This document shows, piece after piece, positions 1 through 5,126 of a DNA stretch of 5,311 nt. The DNA is from Robiginitomaculum sp. Lineage in GTDB: Bacteria; Pseudomonadota; Alphaproteobacteria; Caulobacterales; Maricaulaceae. The notes below the pieces were generated by a model. That model saw nothing but the letters and a program-made list of their open reading frames with translations, did no database searches and was not told the DNA's origin. The stretch spans positions 84,676-89,986 of the forward strand of contig NVRS01000007.1 of assembly GCA_002732685.1 (NCBI GenBank), given 5' to 3'. The translations under genes were made by a program, and so were the position numbers. How positions within the stretch are numbered: the first letter of the stretch is position 1; each line of letters starts with the position of its first letter.

Positions 1-4
1 CTGT

Positions 5-14
5 AAGGTGGGGG
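5..14 (+). promoter_or_regulatory. Shine-Dalgarno site that decides the start of the DUF262 gene
   Basis: The bases AAGGTGG at 5-11 differ from the ideal AAGGAGG at one position and lie 8 nt before the ATG at 20. An in-frame GTG at 8-10 sits inside this site and has no ribosome-binding site of its own, so the ATG at 20 is the better start. A TAA at 4-6 may end an upstream gene, but that gene's frame cannot be checked. Confidence 0.7.
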
Positions 15-19
15 ATTGT

Positions 20-2305
20 ATGAGCCAGAATGTTTACAAAAAAGTTGATTACACTTTACAGGGATTAATTGAAAATATCAAAATGGGGGAAATAGCTCTT
101 CCTGATTTGCAAAGACCATTTGTTTGGAAAAATGTTGCGGTCAGGGATTTGTTTGACTCGTTGTATCGAGGTTACCCCGTAGGTTTCTTTTTGTTTTGGG
201 AAACTGACGGCATTGCCTCGGCAAAATCTATTGGCACAGCAAGCAAACAAAAACCGCCAAAGCTATTAGTTGTTGATGGTCAGCAAAGGTTGACCTCTCT
301 ATATGCTGTCGTGGAAGGCGTTGAAGTTATCAGGGATAACTTTAAGAAAGAAATTATAGAAATTGCCTTTGACCCTACAGTTGAGAAATTTGATGTGGTC
401 AGCGTAACTACAAAAAGAAATAAAAATTTCATTCCTAACATCTCTGTATTGTGGGCCGCTGGTGCAGATGTTTTTGATATAGCAGAAGATTATGTAAAAA
501 GCCTTAGAGAAAATCGAGAAGTCAGCGATGATGAGGCACGGCTCATTCGCCAACGGTTGCAGAGCGTGAAAAACCTAATCAACACACCATTTATCGCTTT
601 GGAACTTTCTTCAAAAATAGATGTTGAAGGTGTCGCAGATGTATTCGTACGCATCAATTCCAAAGGCAAAACTTTGCAACAGGCCGACTTCATCCTTACG
701 CTAATGTCGGTGTTTTGGGAGGAAGGTCGTCGGGATTTGGAAGAGTTTAGCAATCAAACGCGCTTGCCCTCAACGGGTGCACCTTCTGCATTCAACTACT
801 TCATTACACCAGACCCTGATATGTTATTACGCGCTGGGATTGGACTTGGTTTTAGGCGTGCACGCTTGCAATATGTATATGCTCTTTTAACGGGTCGCGA
901 TTTAGAAAAGGATAAAAAAAATAAAGAGAGTGGTGATGCCCAATTTGAAACTTTAAGCAAAGAAGACCGTCGTGATGCCCAATTTGAAACTTTGCGCAAA
1001 GCGCAATCTCAAGCCCTCAATTTACAGAACTGGCACAATTACCTAAAGTGTATTAATGACGCAGGTTATCGCAGCAATAAAATGCTTAGCAGTAAACTCA
1101 ATATAATTTATTGTTACATCATTTACCTGATTGGTCGCGTACAGTTTAACATTAAAGAGCAAGATTTGGCGCGCGGAATAAGCCAATGGTTTTTTATGGC
1201 AGCTTTGACGGGACGCTATTCAAGCTCACCAGAATCAAAAATGGAAAGTGACCTTGCCAGATTTAGGGATATGGAAACCGGATCTGAATTTTTATCTGAA
1301 TTATCGGGAATTTGTACAGAGCAATTAACTGATGATTTTTGGGCTATTAACTTACCATCTAATCTAGCAAATTCATCCGCGAGCAACACATCTATGATGT
1401 CGTATTATGCAGCACTAAATCTTCTGGGGGCCAAGGTATTATACTCAGACCGGTCTGTTTCCGATTTGCTTGACCCTAGCATTCACTCGAAACGCTCGGC
1501 AATTGAAAGGCACCATTTGTTTCCGCGTGCTTTTTTACAAAAGAAAGGCGTAGATCAAACTCTGCGCAATCAAACGGCCAATTACGCAATCATAGAATAT
1601 ACTACAAACGCGGAAATTAGTGACCAAAACCCCACCGTATACGCACCTGTATTTGAAGAAAGATTTTCCAACCCTGATCTAATCAAAATGTATCATTGGC
1701 ATGCTCTGCCAGATGATTGGCAGAATATAGAGTATGAAGATTTTTTGCAAAAACGCAGAGAGCTTATGGCAGGTATTATCAAAGAGGGATATGAAACGCT
1801 TTCATACTCAGGCGGAGGGTTTGAGACTCCATCCGTAAGTGAGGTTTTTGATAGTGTAAAAAATGGCGAAGATGATCACCAAGAGTTCAAATCGACACTG
1901 CGCAAAAACCTGCACACAGGGCAGAATGATCCAAAAATGGAAATGGCGGTTTTAAAAACTATATCCGGTTTCTTAAATGCGGGCGGCGGAACACTTTATG
2001 TAGGTATCGCTGATGATGGCACTGCTGTTGGTCTCGAAGAAGACGGCTTTCCAAACGAAGACAAATTCCTTTTGCATCTTACAAATTTAATCAATGCGCG
2101 AATTGGGCAATCACACAATCTGTATATCAATTTTAATATTGAAGACTACTTGGATAAGCGCGCACTTGTAGTTAAATGTTCACCATCTAAATCCGCAGTT
2201 TGGACCAAGGATGGAAATGACCAAAAACTGTTTGTCAGAACTGGCCCGTCAACTAGCGAACTAAAGGGCGCGGAGGCGCAGGCTTATATTGAAAAACGGT
2301 TCTAA
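20..2305 (+). CDS. DUF262 (GmrSD/SspE-like) protein with HNH/DUF1524 nuclease motif and C-terminal AlbA_2 domain
   Basis: The gene encodes 761 residues from the ATG at 20. The N-terminal DUF262 (ParB/Srx-like) domain shows QRPFVW at 31-36, VVDGQQRLTSL at 84-94 and VRINSKGKTL at 210-219. In GmrSD and SspE relatives this DGQQR-bearing fold is the nucleotide-using, modification-sensing part. A largely helical middle part follows. Residues 495-541 hold an HNH/DUF1524-like motif: ERHHLFPRAF (496-505), then N521, N530 and ISDQNP (533-538). Residues about 606-761 match the Schlafen AlbA_2 domain: QEFK (621-624), FLNAGGGTLYVGIADDG (651-667), GLEED (671-675) and LFVRTGPS (737-744). From family knowledge, DUF262-DUF1524 proteins are type IV-like restriction enzymes that cut modified phage DNA; the AlbA_2 tail may bind nucleic acid. 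That role is inferred. A 13-residue tandem duplication lies at about 307-332. The gene is convergent with the TetR gene and looks AT-rich. Its target modification cannot be read from sequence. Confidence 0.9.
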   Translation: MSQNVYKKVDYTLQGLIENIKMGEIALPDLQRPFVWKNVAVRDLFDSLYRGYPVGFFLFWETDGIASAKSIGTASKQKPPKLLVVDGQQRLTSLYAVVEGVEVIRDNFKKEIIEIAFDPTVEKFDVVSVTTKRNKNFIPNISVLWAAGADVFDIAEDYVKSLRENREVSDDEARLIRQRLQSVKNLINTPFIALELSSKIDVEGVADVFVRINSKGKTLQQADFILTLMSVFWEEGRRDLEEFSNQTRLPSTGAPSAFNYFITPDPDMLLRAGIGLGFRRARLQYVYALLTGRDLEKDKKNKESGDAQFETLSKEDRRDAQFETLRKAQSQALNLQNWHNYLKCINDAGYRSNKMLSSKLNIIYCYIIYLIGRVQFNIKEQDLARGISQWFFMAALTGRYSSSPESKMESDLARFRDMETGSEFLSELSGICTEQLTDDFWAINLPSNLANSSASNTSMMSYYAALNLLGAKVLYSDRSVSDLLDPSIHSKRSAIERHHLFPRAFLQKKGVDQTLRNQTANYAIIEYTTNAEISDQNPTVYAPVFEERFSNPDLIKMYHWHALPDDWQNIEYEDFLQKRRELMAGIIKEGYETLSYSGGGFETPSVSEVFDSVKNGEDDHQEFKSTLRKNLHTGQNDPKMEMAVLKTISGFLNAGGGTLYVGIADDGTAVGLEEDGFPNEDKFLLHLTNLINARIGQSHNLYINFNIEDYLDKRALVVKCSPSKSAVWTKDGNDQKLFVRTGPSTSELKGAEAQAYIEKRF
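933..1001 (+). repeat. Tandem 39-bp in-frame duplication inside the DUF262 gene
   Basis: Bases 933-954 recur exactly at 972-993. After two mismatches, GCAAAG recurs as well (957-962 and 996-1001). The period is 39 nt, or 13 codons, so the frame is kept. The protein reads DAQFETLSKEDRR followed by DAQFETLRKAQSQ. It lies in a charged, Lys-rich stretch that looks like a linker between the DUF262 domain and the helical middle part. The near-identity at DNA level suggests a recent slippage-type duplication. Confidence 0.85.
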
Positions 2306-2322
2306 ATAGTTTTAATGGATAA

Positions 2323-2961
2323 TTACGGCCCAAACAACATACCCTCTAACTGATCAATGACAGCATCGAAATGAGCAGGCTCTCCCGTAGATTTCTTTAT
2401 GAGCATAGCGCCTTGGAGGGCTGAGGCGTACAGCTTTGCAAAGCTCGTTGCTGAGCCTGAAAAATGAAACACGCCTCTGTCCCGGCCACCTTTAAATACT
2501 TTGGCCAACCAGACCTCTTGTTCGACAAAAAAGTCCGCAAGAATGACCTGAATGTTTGTACACAATGTTTTTTGGGTAGCGCTAAGTACGCCGAATAAGC
2601 AAGACACACCATCCATATCGCGGACGGAGCGTATAGGCGCCATAAAACTTTCATAGGCGCGGGCATAACTTTCAGGGTCGTTCGCATCTATGTCTTTCCA
2701 AGCAATTTTGATATTATCACGGTAGCGGGTTAAGACCGTTGCGCCAAGTTCAGCCTTGGTCGGGAAATGATAATGGATAGACGCTGTGCGAATGCCGAGT
2801 TCTTTGGCAATGTCCCCGTAGGACACAGCGTTAAAACCGCGCTGCATGACCATGCTTTGGAACGTCTCGGCAATTTTGCGCGCAGTATCACTCAGTGGAC
2901 AACAGACGGATTTGTCACTTTGTGTGACGATATCTTGTTCTAATGTATGGCTGCTCGCCAT
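2323..2961 (-). CDS. TetR/AcrR-family transcriptional regulator
   Basis: The product has 212 residues. Its N-terminal helix-turn-helix is typical of the family: DTARKIAETF at 25-34, GFNAVSYGDIAKELGI at 42-57, then TASIHYHFPTKAEL at 59-72. The C-terminal half, with CLFGVLSATQ at 121-130 and ALQGAMLIKK at 181-190, should form the ligand-binding and dimerisation domain; the ligand is unknown. A tail of about 24 residues containing a Cys-Cys pair (C20, C21) precedes the DNA-binding domain. C121 and C134 lie in the C-terminal half, so thiol sensing is conceivable but unproven. The start is supported by AGGAG 5 to 6 nt upstream. A palindrome at 3040-3057, 78 nt upstream, is the likely operator, which implies autoregulation and control of the rightward transcript towards the cupin gene. 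The gene converges with the DUF262 gene, leaving 17 nt and no clear terminator hairpin. Confidence 0.93.
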   Translation of the reverse strand: MASSHTLEQDIVTQSDKSVCCPLSDTARKIAETFQSMVMQRGFNAVSYGDIAKELGIRTASIHYHFPTKAELGATVLTRYRDNIKIAWKDIDANDPESYARAYESFMAPIRSVRDMDGVSCLFGVLSATQKTLCTNIQVILADFFVEQEVWLAKVFKGGRDRGVFHFSGSATSFAKLYASALQGAMLIKKSTGEPAHFDAVIDQLEGMLFGP

Positions 2962-2965
2962 TAAA

Positions 2966-2972
2966 CTCTCCT
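2966..2972 (-). promoter_or_regulatory. Ribosome-binding site of the TetR gene
   Basis: On the minus strand the bases read AGGAGAG, followed by TTTA and the ATG at 2961. This is a good Shine-Dalgarno match and supports the start chosen for the regulator. Confidence 0.8.
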
Positions 2973-3035
2973 GATTACTTGTACCTTAAAGCGGCGCGGC
3001 CAAGAGCGCCACTAAAATTATTGCACAAAAACCTG

Positions 3036-3064
3036 TTGACTACCTACTAATAGGTAGATAGACA
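3036..3064 (+). promoter_or_regulatory. Possible rightward promoter towards the leader and cupin gene
   Basis: A -35-like TTGACT (3036-3041) is followed after 17 nt by a weak -10-like TAGACA (3059-3064). The -35 matches five of six consensus positions; the -10 matches only about three. The operator palindrome fills the spacer, so a bound repressor would block polymerase directly. The weak -10 keeps confidence low. Confidence 0.4.
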
Positions 3065-3065
3065 A
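3037..3065 (-). promoter_or_regulatory. Possible leftward promoter of the TetR gene
   Basis: On the minus strand TTGTCT (3065-3060) is followed after 17 nt by TAGTCA (3042-3037). It uses the same footprint as the rightward candidate in reverse, so one repressor dimer would silence both. Transcription would begin about 70 nt before the TetR ATG. Both elements are imperfect matches. Confidence 0.35.
3040..3057. promoter_or_regulatory. Palindromic operator, probable TetR-family binding site
   Basis: CTACCTACTAATAGGTAG has perfect 7-bp arms (CTACCTA and TAGGTAG) around a 4-nt centre. Its size and symmetry fit a TetR-family dimer site. It lies just upstream of the divergent TetR gene, the usual place for an autoregulatory operator. 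I found no second copy in the window. Binding by the adjacent regulator is inferred from position. Confidence 0.7.
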
Positions 3066-3149
3066 CTTTATGAATTATTACAAGAGGAGAATGCAGGCGA
3101 GTTGGTTTCAAATACTGATTTATAATTACGCATTGAACTAGAGAAGGTT

Positions 3150-3320
3150 ATGGGCATTCCGTTCCTGCTGCCAAACTGGTTTATTATTGATGCTACAATA
3201 CAAGCCATCATCGCCGTCAATATTTTACAACATTCTAACCATACCCTCACACGCCACCTCCCCTTGAGAAAGCGTGTACCCGTCCGCCGCACCCATGCTG
3301 CTCGTGTCCGTAAAGCGTGA
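3150..3320 (+). CDS. Possible small ORF (56 aa), leader-peptide candidate
   Basis: An open frame runs from ATG at 3150 to TGA at 3318-3320. The first half of the product is hydrophobic (MGIPFLLPNWFIID, then IQAIIAVNIL). The last third is basic, with nine Arg or Lys residues between positions 35 and 55. A purine-rich GAGAAGG (3141-3147) precedes the ATG, but with only 2 nt of spacing, which is short. I recognise no family. The ORF covers the 5' arm of the terminator-like stem and ends one base before its 3' arm, an arrangement that would let a translating ribosome disturb the stem. It may be a leader peptide, a small independent protein, or chance: the Arg-rich end could simply reflect the GC-rich stem. 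Confidence 0.3.
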   Translation: MGIPFLLPNWFIIDATIQAIIAVNILQHSNHTLTRHLPLRKRVPVRRTHAARVRKA

Positions 3321-3337
3321 TGTGCGGCGGATTTTTT
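3283..3337 (+). terminator. Rho-independent terminator-like stem-loop, possible attenuator
   Basis: TCCGCCGCAC (3283-3292) pairs perfectly with GTGCGGCGGA (3322-3331) and is followed by six T (3332-3337). The 10-bp stem is strongly GC-rich. The loop of 29 nt is long for a plain terminator, though ATGC (3295-3298) and GCGT (3315-3318) inside it could add a short inner stem with one G-U pair. It ends 13 nt before the cupin ATG, so it would stop transcripts from the operator region just before that gene unless disrupted. Confidence 0.6.
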
Positions 3338-3341
3338 AAAC

Positions 3342-3346
3342 TGGAG
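3342..3346 (+). promoter_or_regulatory. Ribosome-binding site of the cupin gene
   Basis: TGGAG at 3342-3346 lies 4 nt before the ATG at 3351 and 7 nt before the adjacent ATG at 3354. The second spacing is closer to ideal, so translation may begin at codon 2. The difference is a single Met. Confidence 0.6.
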
Positions 3347-3350
3347 TATT

Positions 3351-4079
3351 ATGATGAAAACATCATTACGTACATTGCCAATAAGCTCGCAAGAAAAATG
3401 CCGCGAGCAAACTTATACTAATCTCAACACGGATTTACGTCTGCCAGCATCAGCCGTCGCTGACGAATTGTGCTGGTTGCTTTCCCCAGAGCCAGGTGTA
3501 ACCCGCAAGCTATTAGAGCGGGTTGGCGGGGAATATGCCAAGCGCGCTACAACTATTGTGCGGTATGCTGCGGGGTCAAAATTTGCTGAGCATACCCACG
3601 ACGACGGCGAAGAATTTCTGGTGCTTGACGGTACGTTTTCAGATGAAAGTGGTGACTACTCAAAAGGCTGGTATATCCGCAATCCTCCTGGTTCGTCCCA
3701 TGCACCCTATTCTGAAAACGGGTGTAAGATTTTTGTCAAATTAGGTCAGATGCATATATTTGACCGAAAATCCGTACGTATAGACACAAGCTGTGCCAAC
3801 GCTGACTGGCAGGCCGCAGAGTACGGCGCGCAAACCCTAAAGCTGTTTGACAGTGCACATGAACATGTGGCGTTGGTTAAGTGGCCTGCTGGATTGAAGC
3901 TGGACACAATGCGTTTTCCGGGAGGATTGGAGATATTTGTATTAAAGGGCCGCTTTGTCGATGAGTACGGCGACCACCGTCCCGGTACTTGGCTCCGCGT
4001 TCCTGCTGGTCATGACCATCAACCGCGCGCCATAGAAGACAGTCTACTGTATGTTAAAACCAGACATTTGCAGACATAA
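3351..4079 (+). CDS. Two-domain ChrR-like cupin protein
   Basis: The product has 242 residues and two cupin domains of the ChrR/cupin_7 type. The first (about 48-135) shows the metal-site pattern H81, H83, E87 and H117 in HTHDDGEEF and NPPGSSHAPY, with the spacing expected for the zinc-binding cupin of ChrR. The second (about 165-240) keeps E194, H221 and H223 in GGLEIFVLKG and VPAGHDHQ, but the first histidine pair is replaced (MRFPGG at 187-192), so its metal site looks lost or altered. The N-terminal anti-sigma zinc domain of true ChrR is absent and no ECF sigma gene is nearby, so an anti-sigma role is unlikely. A cytosolic metal-dependent enzyme or small-molecule binder is more plausible; the substrate is unknown. 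The TetR gene and operator lie upstream and a terminator-like stem sits just before the start, so expression is probably regulated. Confidence 0.88.
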   Translation: MMKTSLRTLPISSQEKCREQTYTNLNTDLRLPASAVADELCWLLSPEPGVTRKLLERVGGEYAKRATTIVRYAAGSKFAEHTHDDGEEFLVLDGTFSDESGDYSKGWYIRNPPGSSHAPYSENGCKIFVKLGQMHIFDRKSVRIDTSCANADWQAAEYGAQTLKLFDSAHEHVALVKWPAGLKLDTMRFPGGLEIFVLKGRFVDEYGDHRPGTWLRVPAGHDHQPRAIEDSLLYVKTRHLQT

Positions 4080-4095
4080 AATTATACGCTGCCTT

Positions 4096-4929
4096 CTATG
4101 CCCCACCTTGGGACAACCACCACAATAAGAGACCACCCAGTGCCAAACGGTATAGCATGAACGGTAGAAAACTTATGCGTTCTATGAGTTTCATAAAAAT
4201 GGTAATAGCGAAGTAGGCGGCAACAAAAGATAGTCCCGCCACAATAAGACCATCAACAAGATTAGCGGCACCCGTGCCGCTATTGCCGTTTTTGATCAAC
4301 CGCAGAAATGCGTAAACACCACCTGCCAAGATGATAGGCATGGCCATCAGCATGGAAAACCGGGCTGATTCTGAGCGTGTAAATCCAAGGCCGCGTGCGG
4401 CGGTCATGGTAATGCCGGAGCGCGAAGTGCCGGGAATAAACGCCAGTACCTGAGCAAAGCCAATCAACATGGCCGCCTTCCAATTCATAGTTTCGATAGT
4501 CTTGATCTGCTTGCCCCAAACATCCGCCAACCACAATATAATGCCAAACCCGATCATAGCCCACGCGATGATGAGCGGTGAGCGTACAGCTTCGGCCCAA
4601 CCAACCATGCTCATAGCAAAACCGACGATGAGCGCAGGCGGTGTTGCGACTAAAATAAATAAAGCAAGTTGCGCCCGCTTTCGACATTGGCGTTCTGGTT
4701 TAAAGCTTAATAGATCAAAACCACCAGCAACCATACGTCTTACATCTTTTCTGTAGTATAATATTACAGCGCCAAGTGAACCCAAATGCGCCATCAAGTC
4801 TATCAGCGGTCCCTGATCAGGCCACCCAAAGACCTTAGCCGGCAATATTAAATGTGCCGAACTGGAAATAGGCAAAAACTCAGTAATCCCCTGAATAATT
4901 GCAAGTAAAAGATAATGTATCCAAGTCAT
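4096..4929 (-). CDS. uppP: Undecaprenyl-diphosphate phosphatase (UppP/BacA)
   Basis: This 277-residue inner-membrane enzyme removes one phosphate from undecaprenyl diphosphate. That recycles the lipid carrier for peptidoglycan and other envelope polymers and gives bacitracin tolerance when abundant. Family signatures are intact: QGITEFLPISSSAHL at 13-27, with the Q/E-x3-E pair Q13 and E17, the serine run and H26; PGTSRSGIT at 166-174 with R170; and ESARFSMLMAMP at 187-198. Several hydrophobic segments fit the polytopic fold, and the length is normal for the family. The start matches the usual N-terminus just before the first motif, and no alternative start lies close upstream. No Shine-Dalgarno site is visible; a -10-like element suggests a leaderless message. 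The gene is convergent with the cupin gene (16 nt between stops) and divergent from the acyl-CoA dehydrogenase. Confidence 0.97.
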   Translation of the reverse strand: MTWIHYLLLAIIQGITEFLPISSSAHLILPAKVFGWPDQGPLIDLMAHLGSLGAVILYYRKDVRRMVAGGFDLLSFKPERQCRKRAQLALFILVATPPALIVGFAMSMVGWAEAVRSPLIIAWAMIGFGIILWLADVWGKQIKTIETMNWKAAMLIGFAQVLAFIPGTSRSGITMTAARGLGFTRSESARFSMLMAMPIILAGGVYAFLRLIKNGNSGTGAANLVDGLIVAGLSFVAAYFAITIFMKLIERISFLPFMLYRLALGGLLLWWLSQGGA

Positions 4930-4935
4930 AGCATA

Positions 4936-4963
4936 TCTATAGAGCGCAAGATGTTGATTGCAA
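4936..4963 (-). promoter_or_regulatory. Putative uppP promoter giving a leaderless message
   Basis: On the minus strand TTGCAA (4963-4958), a 16-nt spacer and TATAGA (4941-4936) form a reasonable sigma-70-type promoter. The first base of the uppP ATG (4929) lies 7 nt after the -10 element, where transcription would be expected to begin. This agrees with the lack of a Shine-Dalgarno site. The call rests on consensus matching only. Confidence 0.45.
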
Positions 4964-4988
4964 GTGACGGCATTGGCAACTTCAACAT
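4951..4988. repeat. Imperfect 38-bp inverted repeat in the uppP / acyl-CoA dehydrogenase gap
   Basis: ATGTTGA (4951-4957) is the exact inverse of TCAACAT (4982-4988). Just inside, TTGC (4958-4961) pairs with GCAA (4976-4979), leaving two extra bases (CT, 4980-4981) on the right. The loop is 14 nt. It overlaps the putative uppP -35 element, so it could be a regulator site or a hairpin. There is no T-run, so it is not an obvious terminator. The rest of the 197-bp gap (4930-5126) shows nothing else convincing. Confidence 0.5.
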
Positions 4989-5126
4989 AAAGTTATTAGG
5001 ACCGCTAAATTACATTCCTGACGAAATGAATTTGTATTGAGCTGGTTTCACTGCTAAAAACTTAGGAATTGCCCCTGAAAAATATGTGGGTGAACCCTGA
5101 ATTCAAAAAAGTAGTGAAAATATAAA

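Larger units (their letters stand above)
3065..3350 (+). other. Long leader region before the cupin gene
   Basis: About 285 nt lie between the putative rightward promoter and the cupin ATG. I see no gene of recognisable family here. The stretch holds two short ORFs (a weak 16-codon one at 3091-3141 and a 56-codon one at 3150-3320), a small stem of ACACGC (3249-3254) with GCGTGT (3272-3277), and a terminator-like stem at 3283-3337. It may be an untranslated or attenuated leader, or the worn remains of a gene. No known riboswitch class was recognised. Confidence 0.4.

Noticed and set aside
8..19. GTG at 8 as the start of the DUF262 gene, adding four residues
   Set aside because: The GTG lies inside the AAGGTGG ribosome-binding site that serves the ATG at 20, and nothing usable lies upstream of it in the window.
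2306..2322. A bidirectional terminator between the convergent DUF262 and TetR genes
   Set aside because: The 17-nt gap has no inverted repeat; only short T and A runs are present.
2993..3010. GGCGC (2993-2997) / GCGCC (3006-3010) hairpin in the TetR leader
   Set aside because: A 5-bp stem in a GC-rich patch is weak, has no adjacent T-run on either strand, and gives no clear function.
3091..3141. A 16-codon ORF after an AGAGGAGA sequence, with an in-frame ATG also at 3070
   Set aside because: The purine run abuts the ATG with about 1 nt of spacing, the product is tiny and shows no recognisable feature. It cannot be excluded as a leader ORF but is not supported.
3068..3292. A 74-codon minus-strand ORF across the control region
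   Set aside because: It would run through the operator-proximal leader and the 5' arm of the terminator-like stem, has no family resemblance, and is probably a chance reading.
3351..4079. Calling the cupin protein a ChrR anti-sigma factor
   Set aside because: The N-terminal zinc-binding anti-sigma domain is missing, a second cupin occupies the C-terminal half, and no ECF sigma gene is adjacent.
4280..4687. A 135-codon minus-strand ORF inside uppP in another frame
   Set aside because: The uppP frame carries all family motifs over this stretch; this frame is a shadow of it with no domain signature.
5032..5060. TTGTAT-17-TAAAAA as a promoter for the acyl-CoA dehydrogenase
   Set aside because: Only three -35 positions match the consensus and the region is AT-rich, so such matches are expected by chance.
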